Of a stretch of 64,000 bases of DNA, positions 14,801 to 26,425 are shown piece by piece (positions within the stretch are counted from its first letter, which is position 1; each line of letters opens with the position of its first letter). The notes beneath the pieces are model-generated. The model had not been told where the DNA came from. It searched no databases and worked only from the letters and a program-made list of their open reading frames with translations. Origin of the DNA: Hydractinia symbiolongicarpus. Lineage: Eukaryota > Cnidaria > Hydrozoa > Anthoathecata > Hydractiniidae. Where the stretch lies: assembly GCF_029227915.1 (NCBI RefSeq), contig NC_079886.1, forward strand, positions 868,001 through 932,000, in the 5' to 3' direction. The translations under genes and the position numbers were made by a program.

Positions 14801-17291
14801 TTTCATTTTTGATGAGACGCTAAATAAAAGAAGTTTAATCGCCGGCAAACGAAAACCCGCAATTTCCCGTAAATCCCGTTCCCGGCCCGTATAGTCGAAT
14901 GTATATAAAGAAAGTGCCCAGGGAGTAAACTCATTTCCCGAACGATTTTTTAAATTATTTTTTCACCACTTAAACGCATGAGACTTGTAGTTTTCAAAAA
15001 TATTTTCATTTTTGATGAGACGCTGAATAAAAGAAGTTTAATCGCCCGCAAACGAAAACCCGCGATTTCCTGTAAATCCCGTACTCAGCCCATATAGTCA
15101 AAAGTATACAAAAAAGTACCCACGGAGTAAACTGATTTCCCGAATAAATTTTTAAATTATTTTTTGACCACTAAAACGCATGAGACTTGTAGTTTTCAAA
15201 ACGTTTTCATTTTTGATGAGACGCTGAATAAACGAAGTTTAATCGCGGGAAACGAAAACCCGCGATTTCCTGTAAATCCCGGGCTTAGCCCCTATAGTCG
15301 AATATATACAAAGAAAGTACCCAGGGAGTAAACTCATTTCCCGAACGATTTTTTAAATTATTTTTTCACCACTAAAACGCATGGGACTTGTAGTATTTAA
15401 AAATGTTTTCATTTTTGATGAGACGCTGAATAAAAGAAGTTTAATCGCCGGCAAACGAAAACCCGCGATTTCCCGTAAATCCGGTACTCGGCCCGTATAG
15501 TCAAAAGTATACAAAGAAAGTACTCAAGGAGTAAACTCATTTCCCGAACGATTTTTTAAAATATTTTTTCACCACTAAAACGCATGAGACTTGTAGTTTT
15601 CAAAAATGTTTTCATTTTTGATGAGACTCTAGATAAAAGAAGTTTAATCGCCGGCAAACGAAAACCCGCGATTTCCCGTAAATGCCGTACTCGGCCCCTA
15701 TAGTCAAAAGTATACAAAGAAAGTACCCAGGGAGTAAACTGATTTCCCGAATAAATTTTTAAAGTATTTTTTCACCACTAAAACGCATGAGACTTGTAGT
15801 TTTCAAAAATGTTTTCATTTTTGATGAGACGCTGAATAAAAGAAGTTTAATCGCCGGCAAACGAAAACCCGCGATTTCCTGTAAATCCCGGGCTTGGCCC
15901 CTATAGTCGAATGTATACAAAGAAAGTACCCTGTGAGTAAACTCATTTTCAGAAAGATTTTTTAAATTATTTTTTCACCACTTAAACGCATGAGACTTGT
16001 AGTTTTCAAAAATATTTTCATTTTTGATGAGACACTAAATAAAAGAAATTTAATCGCCCGCAAACGAAAACCCGCCATTTCCCGTAAATCCTGTACTCGG
16101 CCCATATAGTCAAAAGTATACAAAAAAGTACCCAGGGAGTAAGCTGATTTCCCGAATAAATTTTTAAATTATTTTTTGACCACTAAAACGCATGAGACTT
16201 GTAGTTTTCAAAAATGTTTTCATTTTTGATGAGACGCTGAATAAAAAAAGTTTAATCGCCGGCAAACGAAAACCCGCGATTTCCTGTAAATCCCGGGCTT
16301 GGCCCCTATAGTCGAATATATACAAAGAAAGTACCCAGGGAGTAAACTCATTTCCCGAACGATTTTTTAAATTATTTTTTTACCACTAAAACGCATGAGA
16401 CTTGTAGTATTTAAAAATGTTTTCATTTTTGATAAGACGCTGAATAAAAGAAGTTTAATCGCCGGCAAACGAAAACCCGCGATTTCCCGTAAATCCCGTA
16501 CTCGGCCCCTATAGTCAAAAGTATACAAAGAAAGTACCCAGGGAGTAAACTGATTTCCCAAATAAATTTTTAGATTATTTTTTCACAACTAAAACGCATG
16601 AGACTTGTAGTTTTCAAAAATGTTTTCATTTTTGATGAGACGCTGCATAAAAGAAGTTTAATCGCCGGCGAACGAAAACCCGCGATTTCCTGTAAATCCC
16701 GGGCTTGGCCCCTATAGTCGAATGTATACAAAGAAAGTACCCTGTGAGTAAACTCATTTACAGAACGATTTTTTAAATTATTTTTTCACCACTTAAACGC
16801 ATGAGACTTGTAGTTTTCAAAAATTTTTTCATTTTTGATGAGACGCTGAATAAAAGAAGTTTAATCGCCCGCAAACGAAAACCCGCGATTTCCTGTAAAT
16901 CCCGGGCTTGGCCTCTATAGTCGAATATATACAAAGAAAGTACCCAGGGAGTAAACTCATTTCCCGAACGATTTTTTAAATTATTTTTTCACCACTAAAA
17001 CGCATGAGACTTGTAGTACTTAAAAATGTTTTCATTTTTGATGAGACGCTGAATAAAAGAAGTTTAATCGCCGGCAAACGAAAATCCGCGATTTCCCGTA
17101 AATCCGGTACTCGGCCCGTATAGTCAAAAGTATACAAAGAAAGTACTCAAGGAGTAAACTCATTTCCCGAACGATTTTTTAAATTATTTTTTCACCACTA
17201 AAACGCATGAGACTTGTAGTTTTCAAAAATGTTTTCATTTATGATGAGACTCTAGATAAAAGAAGTTTAATCGCCGGCAAACGAAAACCCG
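11780..17291 (-). repeat. Left-arm 15-monomer (3,040 bp) tandem duplication
   Basis: About 11,780-14,251 matches about 14,820-17,291 at an offset of 3,040 bp. Markers are CACGGAGTAA (12081 and 15121), the AAAACG variant (12158 and 15198), and a GATAAGACG variant monomer (around 13,390 and 16,430). Differences are scattered single bases (for example GTACCCAGG against GTGCCCAGG at the start). The match stops where one copy has GCGATTTCCC and the other GCCATTTCCC; beyond that, 17,288 onward matches 14,451 onward at an offset of 2,837 bp (14 monomers), so a second exchange event overlaps this one. Confidence 0.82.
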
Positions 17292-19115
17292 CCATTTCCC
17301 GTAAATCTTGTACTCGGCCCATATAGTCAAAAGTATACAAAAAAGTACCCAGGGAGTAAGCTGATTTCCCAAATAAATTTTTAAATTATTTTTTCACCAC
17401 TAAAACGCATGAGACTTGTAGTTTTCCAAAATGTTTTCATTTTTGATGAGACGCTGAATAAAAGAAGTTTAATCGCAGGCAAACGAAAACCCGCGATTTC
17501 CCGTAAATCCCGTACTCGGCCCCTATAGTCAAAAGTATACAAAGAAAGTACCCAGGGAGTAAACTGATTTCCTGAATAAATTTTTAAATTATTTTTTCAC
17601 CACTAAAACGCATGAGACTTGTAGTATTTAAAAATGTTTTCATTTTTGATGAGACGCTAAATAAAAGAAGTTTAATCGCCGGCAAACGAAAACCCGCAAT
17701 TTCCCGTAAATCCCGTTCCCGGCCCGTATAGTCGAATGTATATAAAGAAAGTGCCCAGGGAGTAAACTCATTTCCCGAACGATTTTTTAAATTATTTTTT
17801 CACCACTTAAACGCATGAGACTTGTAGTTTTCAAAAATATTTTCATTTTTGATGAGACGCTGAATAAAAGAAGTTTAATCGCCCGCAAACGAAAACCCGC
17901 GATTTCCCGTAAATCCCGTACTCGGCCCATATAGTCAAAAGTATACAAAAAAGTACCCAGGGAGTAAACTGATTTCTCGAATAAATTTTTAAATTATTTT
18001 TTGACCACTAAAACGCATGAGACTTGTAGTTTTCAAAAATGTTTTCATTTTTGATGAGACGCTGAATAAAAAAATTTTAATCGCCGGCAAACGAAAACCC
18101 GCGATTTCCTGTAAATCCCGGGCTTGGCCCCTATAGTCGAATATATACAAAGAAAGTACCCAGGGAGTAAACTCATTTCCCGAACGATTTTTTAAATTAT
18201 TTTTTCACCACTAAAACGCATGAGACTTGTAGTATTTAAAAATGTTTTCATTTTTGATAAGACGCTGAATAAAAGAAGTTTAATCGCCGGCAAACGAAAA
18301 CCCGCGATTTCCCGTAAATCCCGTACTCGGCCCCTATAGTCAAAAGTATACAAAGAAAGTACCCAGGGAGTAAACTGATTTCCCAAATAAATTTTTAGAT
18401 TATTTTTTCACAACTAAAACGCATGAGACTTGTAGTTTTAAAAAATGTTTTCATTTTTGATGAGACGCTGCATAAAAGAAGTTTAATCGCCGTCGAACGA
18501 AAACCCGCGATTTCCTGTAAATCCCGGGCTTGGCCCCTATAGTCGAATGTATACAAAGAAAGTACCCTGTGAGTAAACTCATTTACAGAACGATTTTTTA
18601 AATTATTTTTTCACCACTTAAACGCATGAGACTTGTAGTTTTCAAAAATTTTTTCATTTTTGATGAGACGCTGAATAAAAGAAGTTTAATCGCCCGCAAA
18701 CGAAAACCCGCGATTTCCTGTAAATCCCGGGCTTGGCCCCTATAGTCGAATATATACAAAGAAAGTACCCAGGGAGTAAACTCATTTCCTGAACGATTTT
18801 TTAAATTATTTTTTCACCACTAAAACGCATGAGACTTGTAGTATTTAAAAATGTTTTCATATTTGATGAGACGCTGAATAAAAGAAGTTTAATCGCCGGC
18901 AAACGAAAATCCGCGATTTCCCGTAAATCCGGTACTCGGCCCGTATAGTCAAAAGTATACAAAGAAAGTACTCAAGGAGTAAACTCATTTCCCGAACGAT
19001 TTTTTAAATTATTTTTTCACCACTAAAACGCAAGAGACTTGTAGTTTTCAAAAATGTTTTCATTTATGATGAGACTCTAGATAAAAGAAGTTTAATCGCC
19101 GGCAAACGAAAACCC
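16160..19115 (-). repeat. Left-arm 9-monomer (1,825 bp) repeat nearest the inversion
   Basis: About 16,160-17,290 matches about 17,985-19,115 at an offset of 1,825 bp. It includes the GATAAGACG monomer, the CACAACTAAAACGC variant and the TTTATGATGAGACTCTAG variant in the same order. The second copy ends only about 185 bp before the orientation switch. Confidence 0.75.
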
Positions 19116-19299
19116 GCGATTTCCCGTAAATCCCGTACTCGGCCCGTATAGTCTAAAGTATACAAAGAAAGTACCAAGGGAGTAAACTGATTTCCCGAAT
19201 AAATTTTTAAATTATTTATTCACCACTAAAACGCATGAGACTTGTAGTTTTCAAAAATGTTTTCATTTTTGATGAGACGCTGAATAAAAGAAGTTTAAT

Positions 19300-19330
19300 G
19301 ACTCGTTTAGTCAAAAATGACTAAACTCAT
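19300..19330. other. Inversion junction filler between the two satellite arms
   Basis: The left arm follows the normal monomer up to GTTTAAT (19293-19299), where the usual CGCCGGC should follow. Instead there are 31 bases that do not fit the monomer, and then the right arm begins with CATCAAAAATG at 19331 in the opposite orientation. The filler holds a perfect inverted repeat in its centre (19305-19326). It also contains short pieces resembling the satellite: TAGTCAAAA (compare TATAGTCAAAAG in left-arm monomers) and TAAACTCAT (compare AGTAAACTCATTTCC). This is the only orientation switch I find in the window. Satellite-derived scraps would suit error-prone end joining, but that mechanism is inference. 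Confidence 0.9.
19305..19326. repeat. Perfect 22-nt inverted repeat at the inversion junction
   Basis: GTTTAGTCA (19305-19313) and TGACTAAAC (19318-19326) are exact reverse complements separated by AAAA. If three bases (CTC, 19302-19304) are looped out of the left side, pairing extends four more base pairs, ATGA (19298-19301) against TCAT (19327-19330). A hairpin or cruciform here is a structural prediction, not something shown. Its 9-4-9 geometry equals that of the dyad present in most monomers. It could also look like a short terminator hairpin, but there is no gene nearby to terminate. Confidence 0.85.
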
Positions 19331-19434
19331 CATCAAAAATGAAAACTTTTTTAAACACTACAAGTCTCATGCGTTTTAGTGGTGAAAAAATAATTTAAAA
19401 AATCGTTCGGGAAATGAGTTTACTTCTTGAGTAC

Positions 19435-22400
19435 TTTCTTTGTATACTTTTGACTATACGGGCCGAGTACCGGATTTACGGGAAATCGCGGGTTTTCGTT
19501 TGCCGGCGATTAATTTTCTTTTATTCAGCGTCTTATCAAAAATTAAAACATTTTTGAAAGCTACAAGTCTCATGCGTTTTAGTGGTAATAAAAAATAATT
19601 TAAAAAATCGTTCTGAAAATTAGTTTACTCACAGGGTACTTTCTTTGTATACATTCGACTATAGGGGCCAAGCCCGGGATTTACAGGAAATCGCGGGTTT
19701 TCGTTTGCCGGCGATTAAACTTCTTTTATTCAGCGTCTCATCAAAAATGAAAACATTTTGGAAAACTACAAGTCTCATGCGTTTTAGTGGTGAAAAAATA
19801 ATTTAAAAACTTATTCGGGAAATCAGTTTACTCCCTGGGTACTTTTTTTGTATACTTTTGACTATATGGGCCGAGTACGGGATTTACGGGAAATCGCGGG
19901 TTTTCGTTTGCGGGCGATTAAACTTCTTTTATTCAGCGTCTCATCAAAAATGAAAATATTTTTGAAAACTACAAGTCTCATGCGTTTAAGTGGCGAAAAA
20001 ATAATTTCAAAAATCATTCGGGAAATGAGTTTACTCCCTGGGTACTTTCTTTATATACATTCGACTATACTAGCCGGGAACGGGATTTACGGGAAATTGC
20101 GGGTTTTCGTTTGCCGGCGATTAAACTTCTTTTATTTAGCGTCTCATCAAAAATGAAAACATTTTTAAATACTACAAGTCTCATGCGTTTTAGTGGTGAA
20201 AAAATAATTTAAAAAATTGTTCGGGAAATGAATTTACTCCCTGGGTACTTTCTTTGTATATATTCGACTATAGGGGCCAAGCCCGGGATTTACAGGAAAT
20301 CGCGGGTTTTCGTTTGCCGGCGATTAAACTTCTTTTATTCAGCGTCTTATCAAAAATTAAAACATTTTTGAAAGCTACAAGTCTCATGCGTTTTAGTGGT
20401 GAAAAAATAATTTAAAAATTTATTCGGGAAATCAGTTTACTCCCTGGGTACTTTTTTTGTATACTTTTGACTACATGGGCCGAGTACGGGATTTACGGGA
20501 AATCGCGGGTTTTCGTTTGCGGGCGATTAAACTTCTTTTATTCAGCGTCTCATCAAAAATGAAAATATTTTTGAAAACTACAAGTCTCATGCGTTTAAGT
20601 GGCGAAAAAATAATTTAAAAAATCGTTCGGGAAATGATTTTATTCCCTGGGTACTTTCTTTATATACATTCGACTATACGGGCCGGGAACGGGATTTACG
20701 GGAAATTGCGGGTTTTCGTTTGCCGGCGATTAAACTTCTTTTATTCAGCGTCTCATCAAAAATGAAAATGTTTTTGAAAACTACAAGTCTCATGCGTATA
20801 AGTGGTGAAAAAATAATTTAAAAAATTGTTCGGGAAATGAGTTTACTCCCTGGGTACTTTCTTTATATACATTCGACTATACGGGCCGGGAACGAGATTT
20901 ACGGGAAATTGCGGGTTTTCGTTTGCCGGCGATTGAACTTCTTTTATTTAGCGTCTCATCAAAAATGAAAACATTTTTAATTACTACAAGTCTCATGCGT
21001 TTTAGTGGTGAAAAAATAATTTAAAAAATCGTTCGGGAAATGAGTTTACTCCCTGGGTACTTTCTTTGTATACTTTTGACTATACGGGCCGAGTACGGGA
21101 TTTACGGGAAATCGCGGGTTTTCGTTTGCCGGCGATTAAACTTCTTTTATTTAGCGTCTCATCAAAAATGAAAACATTTTTGAAAACTACAAGTCTCATG
21201 CGTTTTAGTGGTGAAAAAATAATTTAAAAAATCGTTCGGGAAATGAGTTTACTCCTTGAGTACTTTCTTTGTATACTTTTGACTATACGGGCCGAGTACC
21301 GGATTTACGGGAAATTGCGGGTTTTCGTTTGCCGGCGATTAAACTTCTTTTATTCAGCGTCTTATCAAAAATGAAAACATTTTTGAAAGCTACAAGTCTC
21401 TTGCGTTTTAGTGGTGAAAAAATAATTTAAAAAATCGTTCTGAAAATGAATTTACTTACAGGGTACTTTCTTTGTATATATTCGACTATAGGGGCCAAGC
21501 CCGGGATTTACAGGAAATCGCGGGTTTTCGTTTGCCGGCGATTAAACTTCTTTTATTCAGCGTCTCATCAAAAATGAAAACATTTTTGAAAACTACAAGT
21601 CTCATGCGTTTTAGTGGTGAAAAAATAATTTAAAAATTTATTCGAGAAATCTGTTTACTCCCTGGGTACTTTTTTTGTATACTTTTGACTATATGGGCCG
21701 AGTTCGGGATTTGCGGGAAATCGCGGGTTTTCGTTTGCGGGCGATTAAACTTCTTTTATTCAGCGTCTCATCAAAAATGAAAATATTTTTGAAAACTACA
21801 AGTCTCATGCGTTTAAGTGGTGAAAAAATAATTTAAAAAATCGTTCGGGAAATGAGTTTACTCCCTGGGTACTTTCTTTATATACATTCGACTATACGGG
21901 CCAGAACGGGATTTACGGGAAATTGCGGGTTTTCGTTTGCCGGCGATTAAACTTCTTTTATTTAGCGTCTCATCAAAAATGAAAACATTTTTGAAAACTA
22001 CAAGTCTCATGCGTTTTAGTGGTGAAAAAATATTTTAAAAAATCGTTCGGGAAATGAGTTTACTCCTTGAGTACTTTCTTTGTATACTTTTGACTATACG
22101 GGCCGAGTACCGGATTTACGGGAAATCGCGGGTTTTCGTTTGCCGGCGATTAAACTTCTTTTAGTTAGCGTCTCATCAAAAATGAAAACATTTTTGAAAA
22201 CTACAAGTCTCATGCGTTTTAGTGGTGAAAAAATAATTTAAAAAATCGTTCGGGAAATGAGTTTACTCCCTGGGTACTTTCTTTATATGCATTCGACTAT
22301 ACGGGCCAGAACGGGATTTACGGGAAATTGCGCGTTTTCGTTTGCCGGCGATTAAACTTCTTTTAATTAGCGTCTCATCAAAAATGAAAACATTTTTACA

Positions 22401-25400
22401 TACTACAAGTCTCATGCGTTTTAGTGGTGAAAAAATAATTTAAAAAATCGTTCTGAAAATGAATTTACTTACAGGGTACTTTCTTTGTATATATTCGACT
22501 ATAGGGGCCAAGCCCGGGATTTACAGGAAATCGCGGGTTTTCGTTTGCCGGCGATTAAACTTCTTTTATTCAGCGTCTCATCAAAAATGAAAACATTTTT
22601 GAAAACTACAAGTCTCATGCGTTTTAGTGGTGAAAAAATAATTTAAAAATTTATTCGAGAAATCTGTTTACTCCCTGGGTACTTTTTTTGTATACTTTTG
22701 ACTATATGGGCCGAGTTCGGGATTTACGGGAAATCGCGGGTTTTCGTTTGCGGGCGATTAAACTTCTTTTATTCAGCGTCTCATCAAAAATGAAAATTAT
22801 TTTGAAAACTACAAGTCTCATGCGTTTAAGTGGTGAAAAAATAATTTAAAAAATCGTTCGGGAAATGGGTTTACTCCCTGGGTACTTTCTTTATATACAT
22901 TCGACTATACGGGCCAGAACGGGATTTACGGGAAATTGCGGGTTTTCGTTTGCCGGCGATTAAACTTCTTTTATTTAGCGTCTCATCAAAAATGAAAACA
23001 TTTTTGAAAACTACAAGTCTCATGCGTTTTAGTGGTGAAAAAGTAATTTAAAAAATCGTTCGGGAAATGAGTTTACTCCTTGAGTACTTTCTTTGTATAC
23101 TTTTGACTATACGGGCCGAGTGCCGGATTTACGGGAAATCGCGGGTTTTCGTTTGCCGGCGATTAAACTTCTTTTATTTAGCGTCTCATCAAAAATGAAA
23201 ACATTTTTGAAAACTACAAGTCTCATGCGTTTTAGTGGTGAAAAAATAATTTAAAAAATCGTTCGGGAAATGAGTTTACTCCCTGGGTACTTTCTTTATA
23301 TACATTCGACTATACAGGCCAGAACGGGATTTACGGGAAATTGCGGGTTTTCGTTTGCCGGCGATTAAACTTCTTTTATTTAGCGTCTCATCAAAAGTGA
23401 AAACATTTTTAAAAACTACAAGTCTCATGCGTTTAAGTGGTGAAAAAATAATTTAAAAAATCGTTCGGGAAATGAGTTTACTCCCTGGGTACTTTCTTTG
23501 TATACTTTTGACTATACGGGCCGAGTAGGGGATTTACGGGAAATCGCGGGTTTTCGTTTGCCGGCGATTAAACTTCTTTTATTTAGCGTCTCATCAAAAA
23601 TGAAAACATTTTTGAAAACTACAAGTCTCATGCGTTTTAGTGGTGAAAAAATAATTTAAAAAATCGTTCTGAAAATGAGTTTACTCACAGGGTACTTTCT
23701 TTGTATACATTCGACTATAGGGGCCAAGCCCGGGATTTACAGGAAATCGCGGGTTTTCGTTTGCCGGCGATTAAACTTCTTTTATTCAGCGTCTCATCAA
23801 AAATGAAAATGTTTTTGAAAACTACAAGTCTCATGCGTATAAGTGGTGAAAAAATAATTTAAAAAATTGTTCGGGAAATGAGTTTACTCCCTGGGTACTT
23901 TCTTTATATACATTCGACTATACGGGCCGGGAACGGGATTTACGGGAAATTGCGGGTTTTCGTTTGCCGGCGATTAAACTTCTTTTATTTAGCGTCTCAT
24001 CAAAAATGAAAACATTTTTAATTACTACAAGTCTCATGCGTTTTAGTGGTGAAAAAATAATTTAAAAAATCGTTCGGGAAATGAGTTTACTCCCTGGGTA
24101 CTTTTTTGTATACTTTTGACTATACGGGCCGAGTACGGGATTTACGGGAAATCGCGGGTTTTCGTTTGCCGGCGATTAAACTTCTTTTATTTAGCGTCTC
24201 ATCAAAAATGAAAACATTTTTGAAAACTACAAGTCTCATGCGTTTTAGTGGTGAAAAAATAATTTAAAAAATCGTTCGGGAAATGAGTTTACTCCTTGAG
24301 TACTTTCTTTGTATACTTTTGACTATACGGGCCGAGTACCGGATTTACTGGAAATTGCGGGTTTTCGTTTGCTGGCGATTAAACTTCTTTTATTCAGCGT
24401 CTTATCAAAAATGAAAACATTTTTGAAAGCTACAAGTCTCTTGCGTTTTAGTGGTGAAAAAATAATTTAAAAAATCGTTCTGAAAATGAATTTACTTACA
24501 GGGTACTTTCTTTGTATACTTTTGACTATACGGGCCGAGTACCGGATTTACGGGAAATCGCGGGTTTTCGTTTGCCGGCGATTAAACTTCTTTTATTCAG
24601 CGTCTTATCAAAAATTAAAACATTTTTGAAAGCTACAAGTCTCATGCGTTTTAGTGGTAATAAAAAATAATTTAAAAAATCGTTCTGAAAATTAGTTTAC
24701 TCACAGGGTACTTTCTTTGTATACATTCGACTATAGGGGCCAAGCCCGGGATTTACAGGAAATCGCGGGTTTTCGTTTGCCGGCGATTAAACTTCTTTTA
24801 TTCAGCGTCTCATCAAAAATGAAAACATTTTGGAAAACTACAAGTCTCATGCGTTTTAGTGGTGAAAAAATAATTTAAAAACTTATTCGGGAAATCAGTT
24901 TACTCCCTGGGTACTTTTTTTGTATACTTTTGACTATATGGGCCGAGTACGGGATTTACGGGAAATCGCGGGTTTTCGTTTGCGGGCGATTAAACTTCTT
25001 TTATTCAGCGTCTCATCAAAAATGAAAATATTTTTGAAAACTACAAGTCTCATGCGTTTAAGTGGCGAAAAAATAATTTCAAAAATCATTCGGGAAATGA
25101 GTTTACTCCCTGGGTACTTTCTTTATATACATTCGACTATACTAGCCGGAAACGGGATTTACGGGAAATTGCGGGTTTTCGTTTGCCGGCGATTAAACTT
25201 CTTTTATTTAGCGTCTCATCAAAAATGAAAACATTTTTAAATACTACAAGTCTCATGCGTTTTAGTGGTGAAAAAATAATTTAAAAAATCGTTCGGGAAA
25301 TGAATTTACTCCCTGGGTACTTTCTTTGTATATATTCGACTATAGGGGCCAAGCCCGGGATTTACAGGAAATCGCGGGTTTTCGTTTGCCGGCGATTAAA

Positions 25401-26425
25401 CTTCTTTTATTCAGCGTCTTATCAAAAATTAAAACATTTTTGAAAGCTACAAGTCTCATGCGTTTTAGTGGTGAAAAAATAATTTAAAAATTTATTCGGG
25501 AAATCAGTTTACTCCCTGGGTACTTTTTTTGTATACTTTTGACTACATGGGCCGAGTACGGGATTTACGGGAAATCGCGGGTTTTCGTTTGCGGGCGATT
25601 AAACTTCTTTTATTCAGCGTCTCATCAAAAATGAAAATATTTTTGAAAACTACAAGTCTCATGCGTTTAAGTGGCGAAAAAATAATTTAAAAAATCGTTC
25701 GGGAAATGATTTTATTCCCTGGGTACTTTCTTTATATACATTCGACTATACGGGCCGGGAACGGGATTTACGGGAAATTGCGGGTTTTCGTTTGCCGGCG
25801 ATTAAACTTCTTTTATTCAGCGTCTCATCAAAAATGAAAATGTTTTTGAAAACTACAAGTCTCATGCGTATAAGTGGTGAAAAAATAATTTAAAAAATTG
25901 TTCGGGAAATGAGTTTACTCCCTGGGTACTTTCTTTATATACATTCGACTATACGGGCCGGGAACGAGATTTACGGGAAATTGCGGGTTTTCGTTTGCCG
26001 GCGATTGAACTTCTTTTATTTAGCGTCTCATCAAAAATGAAAACATTTTTAATTACTACAAGTCTCATGCGTTTTAGTGGTGAAAAAAAAATTTAAAAAA
26101 TCGTTCGGGAAATGAGTTTACTCCCTGGGTACTTTCTTTGTATACTTTTGACTATACGGGCCGAGTACGGGATTTACAGGAAATCGCGGGTTTTCGTTTG
26201 CCGGCGATTAAACTTCTTTTATTTAGCGTCTCATCAAAAATGAAAACATTTTTGAAAACTACAAGTCTCATGCGTTTTAGTGGTGAAAAAATAATTTAAA
26301 AAATCGTTCGGGAAATGAGTTTACTCCTTGAGTACTTTCTTTGTATACTTTTGACTATACGGGCCGAGTACCGGATTTACGGGAAATTGCGGGTTTTCGT
26401 TTGCCGGCGATTAAACTTCTTTTAT
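19435..26425 (+). repeat. Right-arm 25-monomer-offset (5,072 bp) duplication
   Basis: About 19,435-21,353 is repeated at about 24,507-26,425. Rare shared markers include GTGGTAATAAAAAAT, TGAAAATTAGTTTAC, GACTATACTAGCCG and GGGAACGAGAT (20888 and 25960, exactly 5,072 bp apart). Differences are few; one is GGGAACGGG against GGAAACGGG near 25,148. The first copy starts about 100 bp from the inversion junction. Confidence 0.83.

Larger units (their letters stand above)
1..19299 (-). repeat. Left arm of 203-bp satellite array (about 95 monomers)
   Basis: This is an uninterrupted head-to-tail array. The anchor CATTTTTGATGAG recurs at 10, 211, 413, 616, 819, 1022, 1225, 1428, 1631, 1835 and 2038, and so on to 19264. 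The mean spacing is about 202.7 bp, and single-base indels in the T-runs explain the steps of 201 to 204. Relative to the right arm the monomers are reverse-complemented, so I call the strand minus. Variants seen only here, by eye, are GACTCTAGATAAAAG or GCTAGATAAAAG (first at about 627 and 1440) and GAATAAACGAAG (first at about 228). The arm contains no gene and no unique insert. It starts mid-monomer at the window edge, so the array continues to the left. Being satellite DNA is certain from the sequence; a heterochromatic or centromeric role is inference. Confidence 0.98.

Noticed and set aside
2037-18386. Minus-strand open frames of 61 to 102 codons in the left arm
   Set aside because: These are the same satellite frames seen in the reversed arm. 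Where I checked, the start is TTG or GTG (for example GTG at 9289-9291). No conserved protein family is recognisable.
19305-19326. Intrinsic transcription terminator
   Set aside because: The hairpin is AT-rich, has no following T-run on the plus strand, and there is no gene for it to end.
19300-19330. Insertion sequence or transposon end at the switch
   Set aside because: The filler is only 31 bp, has no coding capacity and no target-site duplication that I can see; the inverted repeat is internal to it.
19264-19400. Fold-back chimera from sequencing or assembly
   Set aside because: Not excluded without reads, but monomer variants on the two sides differ and are not in mirrored order, which a fold-back would require.
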